Below, one piece after another: positions 26,421-33,801 of a stretch of 40,011 nucleotides of DNA. Under the pieces are notes generated by a model. The model was not told the DNA's origin. It was given only the letters and a program-made list of their open reading frames with translations, and ran no database searches. The translations under genes were made by a program, and so were the position numbers. This DNA comes from JANMDN01 sp031376285 (GTDB lineage: Bacteria > Actinomycetota > Thermoleophilia > Miltoncostaeales > Miltoncostaeaceae). Each line of letters starts with the position of its first letter. The stretch's first letter is position 1. The stretch covers positions 1-40,011 of the forward strand of contig JANMDN010000053.1 in the NCBI GenBank assembly GCA_031376285.1, in the 5' to 3' direction.

Positions 26421-27686
26421 CTACTTGATGCGGTAGATGGGCTTCGCGAGGTTCACGAGCTTCCCACCCTTGTAGGTCCACGTCGCGTAGAGCGCCGCGG
26501 TCGGGTCGCCAGCACCGTTCAGGTTGATCGGGCCGGAGGCGCCTTCGTAGTCGATGTCCTTACCAGCGGCGACATCGGCCAGCGCTTCCTTGAGCTGCGG
26601 GAAGGTGTACTTCGTGCCGGGCGGGCCTGAGACCGCCTGGATCTGCTTGGCAACATCCCCGGGGGCCGTCGAGTTCGCCTTCACTGCCGCGAGCGCACAG
26701 AGGATCGTGGCGTCGAAGTTGAAGTCGTCGTAGGTCCCGCGGTCACCGATGTTCTTGGTCGTCCAGAGGGCCGAGAAGGCGGTCGAGGTCGTGGCGGCCG
26801 GGTCTGCGGTGGCAGCCGTCCCGCGCATGCCCTCGGTGCCCTTCTTGCCGGCGAGCTTCGGGAGCTTCTCGCCTTTCAGACCGTCGGTCGAGAAGGTCCG
26901 CTTCGGATCCCACTTGCCGGTCCGCACGAGCGCTGCGCTCATCTTGGGCCAGCTGTCGGTGAAGTCCACGACCATCCAGGCCTTCGGGTTGCCCTTGACG
27001 AGGCGTCCGGCCTCGGAGTTGAGGCTCGTGGCCTTCGGGTTCCACGGAACGTTGGCCCCGATCTTTCCGCCGCCGGCCTTCCATGCCTTCGAGAATTCAC
27101 GAACGAGGGCGATCCCGTAGGAGTCGTTGCGTGAACCGGTGTTGACCGTCGACGTCTTGCCGATGGCCTTGCCCATAACCGTGGCAAGAACCTTGCCTTG
27201 AAGGGCGTCGGACGGAGCCGTCCGGAACGTGAGCCCGTTGTCCTTGAGCTTTGTCACGTCAGGGTTTGTCGATGACGGGCTGACAAGCGGGACACCGGCG
27301 TCGACCGAAACGTTGTCGGAGACGGCGATGACCTCGGCACTTGCCCACGGCCCAGCGATACAGCTGACCTTGTCGGAATCGATCAGCTTGGTCGCGGCTT
27401 CCTGCGCGCCGGTCTTGTCGGTCTTCGTGTCCTGGACCGCCAGTGTCACGTTCAGGGTCAGCCCAGCCGCCTTGGCGGCCTCGTTCAGCTGGCCCTGAGC
27501 CAGCTCAGATGCCTTCTGGCCGATCCCGCCGAAGCTCGCGAGGTCGCCAGAGAGCGGAGTCAGAATGCCGAGCTTGAGGTCTTTGACCTCGTTTTGGCGC
27601 TGACCACCGAGGCTTGTCGACGCCATTGCACCAAGCGCGACAGCGGAGGCGGCCACAGCGGCCAGACCTACGGAAGTGCGTTTCAC
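26421..27686 (-). CDS. livK: Branched-chain amino acid ABC substrate-binding protein, LivK-like
   Basis: A 421-residue periplasmic-type type I binding protein. The N-terminus MKRTSVGLAAVAASAVALGA is a signal peptide. The mature protein shows KLGILTPLSGDLASFGG, then the middle GPWASAEVIAVSDNVSVDAG and the family pattern of the LivJ/LivK fold. The signal region has no Cys, so there is no lipobox and lipid anchoring is not obvious. The GTG at 27686 has an AGGGGGG site 4 bp upstream. It faces the livHMGF operon convergently, an unusual layout, and should be its binding partner. Confidence 0.9.
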   Translation of the reverse strand: MKRTSVGLAAVAASAVALGAMASTSLGGQRQNEVKDLKLGILTPLSGDLASFGGIGQKASELAQGQLNEAAKAAGLTLNVTLAVQDTKTDKTGAQEAATKLIDSDKVSCIAGPWASAEVIAVSDNVSVDAGVPLVSPSSTNPDVTKLKDNGLTFRTAPSDALQGKVLATVMGKAIGKTSTVNTGSRNDSYGIALVREFSKAWKAGGGKIGANVPWNPKATSLNSEAGRLVKGNPKAWMVVDFTDSWPKMSAALVRTGKWDPKRTFSTDGLKGEKLPKLAGKKGTEGMRGTAATADPAATTSTAFSALWTTKNIGDRGTYDDFNFDATILCALAAVKANSTAPGDVAKQIQAVSGPPGTKYTFPQLKEALADVAAGKDIDYEGASGPINLNGAGDPTAALYATWTYKGGKLVNLAKPIYRIK

Positions 27687-27769
27687 GATCCCCCCCTTGT
27701 GCGTGGCCCATTGGGGGCCAAGCCGAAGTTGGGACGAGCCTAGTCCTCGGGAAGGGAGACGCGCTACCC

Positions 27770-27782
27770 CTTACGCCGTAAG
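27770..27782. promoter_or_regulatory. Short palindrome upstream of livK
   Basis: CTTACGCCGTAAG, a perfect 5-bp-arm palindrome 84 bp before the livK start. It could be an operator; no regulator is identified. Confidence 0.25.
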
Positions 27783-27812
27783 ACGTGGGCGTGACGCGAG
27801 CGAGGGAAGGAA

Positions 27813-27886
27813 CGTGCCTGGCAGGATTCGAACCTGCGACCTTCGGTTTCGTAGACCGACGCTCTATCCGGCTGAGCTACAGGCAC
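27813..27886 (-). tRNA. tRNA-Arg (anticodon ACG)
   Basis: Acceptor GTGCCTG pairs with CAGGCAC. The anticodon loop is CTACGAA and the T-arm GCAGGTTCGAATCCTGC. The wobble A34 is the normal target of TadA, encoded at 22477. Confidence 0.96.
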
Positions 27887-28022
27887 ACGCGGCCGTTGAT
27901 CGTAGCATCCGGCCGTTCATCGCTGCGCGGATGGGGCGGTGCTGGTTCGGGAGTCGTGAAGATTGCGTAGAGGATCTCGGGGTCTCGTATCCCGCCGCTG
28001 GGCGTCTGCTTGGCTGCGTCAT

Positions 28023-28700
28023 GTGGGCGTCGCGAAACGAAGAGGGTTGGCGGCGCTCGCGCTGCTCGGCGGCGTCTCGATTGGCCTTGCGGCTCCCACG
28101 ACGGGCGATCCGGTCGCGGGCAAGACCCTCTTCGGCGCGAATTGCGCCGGCTGCCACACCCTCTCCGCTGCCGGGGCGACCGGGGAGGAGGGTCCGAACC
28201 TCGACACGCGAAAGCCGGCGTTCGCGACAGTCCAGCGCCAGGTCACCCGAGGTGGCGGAGGGATGCCTGGCTTCTCGACGAGCCTGACGGAGATCCAGAT
28301 TGCCGATATCTCGGCGTTTGTCAGCCAGGCGACTGGCGGATCGCCGCCGGCGCCGACACCAATCCCTACCCCTACCCCGACCCCGACCCCGACGCCGCCT
28401 CCAACCCCAGCTCCGGTCACCCCTCCCGCGGCCCTCCCCACCGCGACGGCTGTCACCTTCAGCGCCTCGCGCTTGGCGCTCTCGGTCAAGACGCTCAAGG
28501 CGGGGCGCGTCACGCTGACACTCCGCAACCGGACGAACCGCCCCGTCAGGCTCGCGGTCACCGTGCGCCCCGGCAGAATCGTGACGCCCGCCCTGGCCCC
28601 GAACGCCACACGGGCGGTCACGGTCATCCTGGCCGCAGGGCAGCGTCGCGTCACGGTGGGCCCGCGCTCGGTCGCGATCGTCGCCGAGCCTCGCCAGTAG
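28023..28700 (+). CDS. Secreted c-type cytochrome-like protein with a Pro-rich linker
   Basis: A 225-residue protein. The signal peptide (AKRRGLAALALLGGVSIGLA) is followed by a haem c site, CAGCH (Cys41, Cys44, His45 from GTG 28023), with a likely Met ligand in GGGMPGF. After the haem domain comes a Pro/Thr linker (PTPTPTPTPPPTPAP), then a C-terminal beta-rich domain (SVKTLKAGRVTLTLRNRTNR). Such a layout is seen in small electron-transfer or sensor proteins. The start is uncertain: the frame is open from a TTG at 27963, while the GTG at 28023 starts the signal peptide. Confidence 0.78.
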   Translation: MGVAKRRGLAALALLGGVSIGLAAPTTGDPVAGKTLFGANCAGCHTLSAAGATGEEGPNLDTRKPAFATVQRQVTRGGGGMPGFSTSLTEIQIADISAFVSQATGGSPPAPTPIPTPTPTPTPTPPPTPAPVTPPAALPTATAVTFSASRLALSVKTLKAGRVTLTLRNRTNRPVRLAVTVRPGRIVTPALAPNATRAVTVILAAGQRRVTVGPRSVAIVAEPRQ

Positions 28701-28790
28701 GTCACATATTTCTCAACCGGATGCTTCGCTCGTCACGTAGGTGTTGGCAGGGTCCACTCAAGGACCGAGCGCCAACAAGGGAGACCGAAC

Positions 28791-29279
28791 GTGAAACGCA
28801 TTGCCCTCGTACTTGCCGCAGGTGCCATCGTCGCCGCACCGATCTCGGCCCAGGCCGCGACGGCCCCGACGAAGAACATCGTCCAGACGGCTGTCGGCGC
28901 CGGGAACTTTAAGACGCTCGTGACGCTCGTGAAGGCCGCCGGGCTGGCTGAGACGCTCTCGGGCAAGAAGAACTACACCGTCTTCGCTCCAACCGACGCG
29001 GCGTTCAAGAAGGTCCCGAAGGCCACCCTCGATGCCCTCGGCGCAGACCCCGCCGCGCTGAAGCGCGTGCTGCTCTACCACGTCGTTCCGGGCAAGGTGA
29101 CCGCCGCGAAGGTCGTGACGCTCAAGTCCGCAAAGACCGCCGCGGGCCCGAAGGTCACCATCAAGGTCACCGGCAAGACCGTTCGCGTCAACAAGGCGAA
29201 GGTCACGGCCGTCGACATCCTCGCGTCGAACGGCGTGATCCACGTCATCGACACGGTTCTGATCCCGCCGGCAGGCTAG
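28791..29279 (+). CDS. Secreted fasciclin (FAS1) domain protein
   Basis: A 162-residue protein with a signal peptide (RIALVLAAGAIVAAPISAQA) and one FAS1 domain: FKTLVTLVKAAGLAETLSG, TVFAPTDAAFKKVP and the C-terminal NGVIHVIDTVLIPP. FAS1 domains serve adhesion or ligand binding. The GTG start at 28791 has GGGAGA upstream. It lies before a SigK/RskA-like pair, the same neighbourhood as the fasciclin genes MPT70/MPT83 under SigK control in Mycobacterium tuberculosis. Confidence 0.93.
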   Translation: MKRIALVLAAGAIVAAPISAQAATAPTKNIVQTAVGAGNFKTLVTLVKAAGLAETLSGKKNYTVFAPTDAAFKKVPKATLDALGADPAALKRVLLYHVVPGKVTAAKVVTLKSAKTAAGPKVTIKVTGKTVRVNKAKVTAVDILASNGVIHVIDTVLIPPAG

Positions 29280-29399
29280 CGGGACGGGCGCGCGCGAGCG
29301 ACGCACGGATCGCTGTGTCGCGTGTCTTTTCTCGCGATGGGCGTCGAAGTGGCCCGGCCTTGGACAGCTGGTCGCTTCGGCGCCCGACCCCTTTTTGAT

Positions 29400-30029
29400 A
29401 TGCCACCAGTCAATGCGCCATCCATTCCACAGTCGCGGGCTCGCACGAGCCGTTTCGAACGGGCGCCGGTGATCGGACGCCGGGTCGGGCGGGAAGATCG
29501 CCAGCTCGTCCGTTCGCTCCAGCGCCAAGAGCAGTCCGCCACGCGCGAGCTGTACGAGCGCTACGGCGGTGTGACGCTCGGGATGCTCACGAAAATGCTG
29601 CACGACCGGACGGCCGCCGAGGATGTCCTCCAAGAGGTCTACCTCGATGTTTGGCGCCGGGGGGCGAGCTTCGACCCTGCGCGCGGATCGCTCCTCAACT
29701 GGATCCTCGCGATTGCCCGGAACCGGGCGATCGACGTTCTGCGCAAGCGCTCGCCGGAGCCGGTCGATCCGCAGGGGCCGGCGTTTGCGACCAGGGCCGA
29801 CCCCGTGAGTGATATCGACATCCTGCTCGGCGAGTGGCGACTTGCCGCGCTCCTCAAACGCCTCCGCCCTGAGGAGTCCCAGCTCCTTGCGATGCGCTTC
29901 CGCGATGGTCTGTCGCAACGCGAAATCGCCGAGAAGACCGGGATCGCGCTCGGCACCGTTAAGCTCAGAATGGTGCAGGCCATGGATCGACTTCGGGAGC
30001 TGATCGAGCGTGAGGAGGTGCACGCGTGA
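29400..30029 (+). CDS. ECF-type RNA polymerase sigma factor, SigK-like
   Basis: A 209-residue sigma factor. Region 2 is clear (EDVLQEVYLDVWRRGASFDP, then LLNWILAIARNRAIDVLRKR) and region 4 reads GLSQREIAEKTGIALGTVKL, the helix-turn-helix for the -35 box. The C-terminus overlaps the anti-sigma gene by 4 bp. The start is not firm: the frame opens at a GTG at 29322, and I chose the ATG at 29400, which precedes region 2 by about 50 residues. No good ribosome binding site is present at either. With the neighbouring FAS1 gene and the RskA-like gene it forms a probable regulon core. Confidence 0.9.
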   Translation: MPPVNAPSIPQSRARTSRFERAPVIGRRVGREDRQLVRSLQRQEQSATRELYERYGGVTLGMLTKMLHDRTAAEDVLQEVYLDVWRRGASFDPARGSLLNWILAIARNRAIDVLRKRSPEPVDPQGPAFATRADPVSDIDILLGEWRLAALLKRLRPEESQLLAMRFRDGLSQREIAEKTGIALGTVKLRMVQAMDRLRELIEREEVHA

Positions 30030-30628
30030 TCGACCCACGCGATCTCACGGGAGCTGAGTCGGAGCCGCTCGGCTCGCTTGCGGACCGGCTGAGCGCGCTC
30101 GACGCCGAGGCATGGGATCCGCCGGCACCTCCGCCGCTTCGCTCATTGCCAGCTGAGCCATCGGCGGCGCGGGCTCGGCGCGGCCTCGTCGTTCGGCCAG
30201 GGCTTGCGGTCGCCGCCTGCGGCGGGCTCCTCGCCGCGGGTATCGGCGCAGGAATCGCATTCGAACGCGCGGGTCGCCAAGACACGACGGTGGCCTCGCG
30301 TACGCAGGCCCTTGCCCGAGTGGGGGATGCCCCTGCGCTTGCCGGCGGCACACTTCGGATCACCAACGAGGAGATCCCGCGTATTCTCGTGGACGTCCAC
30401 GGCGTCGCCCCGACGGGTTCGGGACGCTTCTACGAGGTGTGGCTGATGAACTCCGCCGACGACCTCGTGTCGGTTGGTGGGTTCCGTGTCGACGACAAGG
30501 GCGTGGGTCGCTTTGAGGGGTCGCTGCCCGTTCCGAGCAGCGGATTCAAGTTCATCGACGTCTCGCTCGAGCCGGCCGATGGGAACCCGGCGCATTCGAA
30601 GGACTCGGTGCTTCAGACCGAGATCTAA
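30026..30628 (+). CDS. RskA-like anti-sigma factor, membrane anchored
   Basis: A 200-residue protein overlapping the sigma gene by 4 bp (GTGA). A short cytosolic N-terminus (about 1-55, LSALDAEAWDPPAPPPLRSL) is followed by one membrane helix (about 57-79) and an extracytoplasmic RskA C-terminal domain (FYEVWLMNSADDLVSVGGFR, then FIDVSLEPADGNPAHSKDS). The C-terminal part matches the anti-sigma-K family. The N-terminus lacks an obvious zinc-containing anti-sigma domain, so its grip on the sigma factor may differ. Inferred role: holding the sigma factor inactive until a signal triggers its release, as for SigK/RskA. Confidence 0.85.
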   Translation: MIDPRDLTGAESEPLGSLADRLSALDAEAWDPPAPPPLRSLPAEPSAARARRGLVVRPGLAVAACGGLLAAGIGAGIAFERAGRQDTTVASRTQALARVGDAPALAGGTLRITNEEIPRILVDVHGVAPTGSGRFYEVWLMNSADDLVSVGGFRVDDKGVGRFEGSLPVPSSGFKFIDVSLEPADGNPAHSKDSVLQTEI

Positions 30629-30638
30629 AGGACGGCGA

Positions 30639-31508
30639 CTACTCGTTGTCGAGCGTGAGTGTGCAGCAGCGGATGTAGCCGCCACCCTTGCCGAGCTCGG
30701 CGGCGTCGATTGTCCAGGTCGCGAGGCCGCGATCCTCGATGGCCGAGCGCAACCTCGGCGCCCGAGCGCTCATCACGACGGCCTCGCCGGTGGACACGAG
30801 GTTGCACGCAAATCCTTCGGTGGCTTCCCCGTAGGACACCTCGATTTTGTCGACACCGGGTAGCGACCTGATCTTCGCCTGGCTTTCTGGGACGAAGGCC
30901 TCGGGGCACCAGGCGATGAGGTCATCGCGAAGCACGGCGACCGCGAGGTCGATGTCGTAGAAGAAGCTGTCCGGCCAGCCGGAATCGCGGTTGATGACCG
31001 GCCTCCCCCTGCCGAAGAAGCGGCGCTTGGGGACCGCTTCGAGTGCGACCAAGTCGTAGCCGAGTTGGTTGGCGACGAACCCGTGGGCCGCGACGTCGGT
31101 GCGGTACCCCGACCCGGTGAGCAGGTAGTTGCCGCACGGGAGGGCGTCGCCTTGCCCGCTGAAGCGAACGCCATCGGGGACGCGCACGATCTCCTTGCCA
31201 AGGTCGCGGAGCACTTGCTCGGCGTACGGCTCCTCGCCGCGCCGGGCGTTTGGAAGGCTTGAGAGGATGGCGACGTCGCCGCGGACGAGCGCCCAGTTGG
31301 CCGTGTAGACGCCGTCTTGGCAGCTCGCGGGCGGGTCGACTCCGAGGACCGTCACCCCGGCGTCCCCGAGGGCTTGGCGGATCTGGCCGTGCTCCTCGAC
31401 AGCACGGGGAATGTCGATGCGGACGTCTTTGTCCATGTAGGCGTTGATGGCCTGGGCATCGCTGAAGTGCTCCGCCCCGGACATGAGGACGGTCCGGTTA
31501 ATGCGCAC
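30639..31508 (-). CDS. Amidinotransferase / DDAH-like protein with an altered active site
   Basis: A 289-residue protein of the superfamily that includes dimethylarginine dimethylaminohydrolases and arginine deiminases. The core strands are clear: RTVLMSGAEHFSDAQAI, QDGVYTANWALV and the C-terminal GKGGGYIRCCTLTLD with the catalytic-type Cys (C281/C282). Where the family normally has an acidic residue near the GxGD turn it reads FSGQGDAL, and the stretch that usually holds the catalytic His reads FFYDIDLAVAVL, with Asp where the His is expected by hand alignment. If correct, this protein may not hydrolyse the usual substrates. I chose the GTG at 31508; the frame is open to 31565. A perfect palindrome overlaps the start. 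Confidence 0.8.
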   Translation of the reverse strand: MRINRTVLMSGAEHFSDAQAINAYMDKDVRIDIPRAVEEHGQIRQALGDAGVTVLGVDPPASCQDGVYTANWALVRGDVAILSSLPNARRGEEPYAEQVLRDLGKEIVRVPDGVRFSGQGDALPCGNYLLTGSGYRTDVAAHGFVANQLGYDLVALEAVPKRRFFGRGRPVINRDSGWPDSFFYDIDLAVAVLRDDLIAWCPEAFVPESQAKIRSLPGVDKIEVSYGEATEGFACNLVSTGEAVVMSARAPRLRSAIEDRGLATWTIDAAELGKGGGYIRCCTLTLDNE

Positions 31509-31520
31509 AGGCGCATTAAC
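31497..31520. promoter_or_regulatory. Perfect 10-bp-arm palindrome at the amidinotransferase start
   Basis: GTTAATGCGC, loop ACAG, then GCGCATTAAC. It lies across the likely start codon (31508). It may be an operator, in which case translation might start further in (ATG 31484), or a hairpin that controls translation. Confidence 0.45.
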
Positions 31521-31724
31521 GTGGGGCGCCGTTGGGGCGTCCGTCTCGGAGGCGTGTCGGCGCACGAACGCGATGGTTGCAAGGGCGGCGGGCGGACGCG
31601 AACCAAACGGGCACGCGCGAACTCGCCGGGGCGGTCGAGGAACCGTGGCATACCGTGAGAGCGGCCGCGGAACCGGCCGGGAGGAGCATATCCGCCCCTG
31701 TCCGGCCGGCCCGTCGCCGGCGAG

Positions 31725-32132
31725 CTACGCGGGTGTCCCGGTTACGTTTCGGCCGGTCCCCAGATGGCGCATCGCACGATGGGCAACGACGGCGGCCAGG
31801 ATGAGCACCACCAAGGCGAGGAGACCGTGGAAGCCTCCGACCCACCGGTCGCCGTCGACGAAGGCGAGCTGGACCGTCCCGACGACGCCGAGGGCAAATG
31901 ACAGGCCGATCTCGGCCCAGCGCCGCCAGTAGGCCCCGATCGCCGACAGGAAGACCAGCACCTCGACGGCGTGCACGATGCCGCCGAGATTCTTATGTGC
32001 ATCGAGCGCGTCCTGGCCTGCTCCGAAGATGTATGACGCGATGAGATAGACCTGCACGAAGACGCCGATCACGACGAGCGTGGCGAGCGCGAAGTTGATC
32101 CAGGTGAAGGTGCGACCCACGATGCCTCCCAT
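31725..32132 (-). CDS. Small four-helix membrane protein, DUF6220-like
   Basis: A 135-residue membrane protein with about four hydrophobic segments (FTWINFALATLVVIGVFVQV; a central segment after AHKNLGGIVHAVEVLVFLSA; then GLSFALGVVGTVQLAFVDGD and GLLALVVLILAAVVAHRA). The pattern of a His-Lys-Asn-Leu-Gly motif within a membrane core resembles DUF6220 proteins. I chose the ATG at 32132 and the start is uncertain. The function is unknown. Confidence 0.7.
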   Translation of the reverse strand: MGGIVGRTFTWINFALATLVVIGVFVQVYLIASYIFGAGQDALDAHKNLGGIVHAVEVLVFLSAIGAYWRRWAEIGLSFALGVVGTVQLAFVDGDRWVGGFHGLLALVVLILAAVVAHRAMRHLGTGRNVTGTPA

Positions 32133-32473
32133 CTGAACGGTGGACGAAACCTCAAGCCCCTGAACGCGTCGCGACCACGGTTTGCTGGAAAGAAATCGAG
32201 CGTCGGACAATGGGTGGCGCACGATCGAACTGAACGTGAACCTGGCACGCGATGCGACGAGTCCGCTGGCAAAACGACCATACCCTGAGCACTTTGCGTC
32301 GTCCAACCAACGCCCCGTGCCCATCAGGAGGATGGTCCGTCCGTCAGGAACGACGCGGCGACGGTCGCGCTGCCAGGTCGGCACCACAAGACACCTCCAA
32401 GGGCTGGCCGGACACCAGCGACTTCAGCACCTGATCAGGTGACTCGCATCCGGCCCGGTGGTACGTTGGAGCC
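32133..32473. other. Intergenic stretch with one palindrome
   Basis: No credible gene. It contains CACCTGATCAGGTG (32428-32441), a perfect 14-bp palindrome 32 bp before the small Cys-rich gene, possibly an operator. The rest shows nothing I can name. Confidence 0.4.
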
Positions 32474-32728
32474 ATGAGAGTGGCGCGCTGGACGCTCGGA
32501 GGCTACCTCACGGTGGCCGTGGTCGGTCGGCTGATCGAGGCAGCTGGCTTGCGGCGATGCGGGTGCGCGCCAAGTTGCTGGTGCAAGCGCCGCGTCCTCA
32601 GCACGTTTCGCTGGGCGTTCCCCTACGGCCATCGTTCGTTCGATCCGGCGGACAAAGAGCGCTTGGCCGCCTGTTCGCCGAGTGACGACCGGCCGGACGC
32701 CCCGCCGCCCCTTGGTGAGCTGAGGTGA
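32474..32728 (+). CDS. Small cysteine-rich protein, unknown
   Basis: An 84-residue protein. A hydrophobic N-terminal stretch (ARWTLGGYLTVAVVGRLIEA) is followed by a Cys cluster CGCAPSCWC, then FRWAFPYGHRSFDPADKERL. A GGAG site lies 4 bp before the ATG. The cluster of four Cys with a conserved-looking WxFPxGHR suggests metal binding or a disulphide core, but I do not recognise a family. Its gene status is likely because of the binding site and the ordered composition. Confidence 0.6.
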   Translation: MRVARWTLGGYLTVAVVGRLIEAAGLRRCGCAPSCWCKRRVLSTFRWAFPYGHRSFDPADKERLAACSPSDDRPDAPPPLGELR

Positions 32729-32819
32729 AGGTGTCGTTGGTCGGCTTGAGCGGTACGGATCCAGTCGCCGTCGATCTCACCAAGGCGATCCACGGAGGGG
32801 ACTCGTCCGTCTCGCGACG

Positions 32820-33255
32820 CTACTGGACGCCCGTCCTGCACTCGCCGTAGCCCGCCTCGAAGACGAGCAATCCAGTCCCGTCCTTCGGCCCGAGGGCGCA
32901 GATCGCGTCTGTCAACGGGGAGCCACAATCCTCAAGAGCAGCGAAACGATCTAGACGATTGGTGGCAGGATCCACGGCACCCCAGTGATGCCTGAGCCTC
33001 GAGCGGTCGAGCATCCGTATTTGGTCAACGAGCGCAAAGCTCGTTGCACGGACGCCACCTTCGGGTGGCTCGATTCTGCCGTGCAGCGGTGAGCCGCGGT
33101 CTCGCGTTGAAAGTGGGACTCAGAGGCATAGCCCGCAGCCAGCAGCGTTGAACGAGCCCGAGAGATGACAACGACCGACCGAGTGCCGCCTGCTCGTGAC
33201 CAGCGATTGGGTCAAGCTGGGCGAGCCAGATCTCCCGCTGCGCCGGATGGTTCAC
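32820..33255 (-). pseudogene. Decayed MazF/PemK-type toxin gene
   Basis: The GTG at 33255 overlaps the antitoxin stop by 4 bp and opens NHPAQREIWLAQLDPIAGHE, the start of a MazF-type endoribonuclease. After about 24 codons the frame is lost. One other frame then gives GTRSVVVISRAR, and the third gives a stretch up to an in-frame stop at 33122-33120, then VPLSTRDRGSPLHGRIEPPE and SFALVDQIRMLDRSRL, all normal toxin segments. At least two frameshifts and one stop make it inactive, unless these are sequence errors. The end is approximate. Confidence 0.78.
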
Positions 33256-33509
33256 ACGTGATCAGCGGTCGGGGCGAGATCGGACCGCTCCCACACTGCG
33301 TCCTCTCGTGCGATCTCGCGCAGCAGATCAGGGTGCTCCGTTTTCAGCTTCTCGTGTGCGGACGCGTGCCGTTCGAACAGCTCCTCATCCTCCGCGCGGT
33401 CGACAAGCTCACCGATCAGGTCCCTTGCCGACACTCCGCGCGCTCCGGCCAGGCGGTCGATGCGCTCACGTGTGTCACGTCGAACGCGGACTGTGGTGGT
33501 CTCGGACAT
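33252..33509 (-). CDS. Ribbon-helix-helix antitoxin (MazE/VapB-like)
   Basis: An 85-residue protein. The N-terminus SETTTVRVRRDTRERIDRL is a ribbon-helix-helix DNA-binding arm, and an acidic helical tail (LIGELVDRAEDEELFERHAS) should bind a toxin. A strong GGAGGTG site precedes the ATG at 33509. It overlaps the broken toxin gene by 4 bp. It is intact while its partner is not. Confidence 0.85.
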   Translation of the reverse strand: MSETTTVRVRRDTRERIDRLAGARGVSARDLIGELVDRAEDEELFERHASAHEKLKTEHPDLLREIAREDAVWERSDLAPTADHV

Positions 33510-33602
33510 GTCACACCTCCGTAGACAGGGTTGAAGCAGTGGTCGACTGCCGGAACGAGCGCGCGACAAGCGGCCAACGATGATCGACGTTCGGAGGAGC
33601 GA

Positions 33603-33617
33603 CCCGCGAACCGCGGG
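33603..33617 (-). terminator. Hairpin downstream of tRNA-Ser(GCT)
   Basis: CCCGCG, loop AAC, CGCGGG, 34 bp beyond the 3' end of the tRNA. There is no T-run, so it is a weak candidate. Confidence 0.25.
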
Positions 33618-33650
33618 CACCTCATGCAGGACCACGACGTTTCGACGAAG

Positions 33651-33741
33651 CGGAGAGGGGGGGATTCGAACCCCCGATCCAGGTTTATGCCCGGATACCC
33701 ACTTAGCAGGCGGGCGCTTTCAGCCTCTCAGCCACCTCTCC
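33651..33741 (-). tRNA. tRNA-Ser (anticodon GCT)
   Basis: A class II tRNA of 91 nt with a long variable arm. Acceptor GGAGAGG pairs with CCTCTCC, the anticodon loop is CTGCTAA, and the T-arm is CGGGGGTTCGAATCCCCC. It reads AGC/AGU. Confidence 0.95.
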
Positions 33742-33801
33742 AAGCGGAGGCAGTGTAGCGAGCCCGACCTGGACCTTCGAGCCAGGCCGGTTGGAATGGT
33801 T

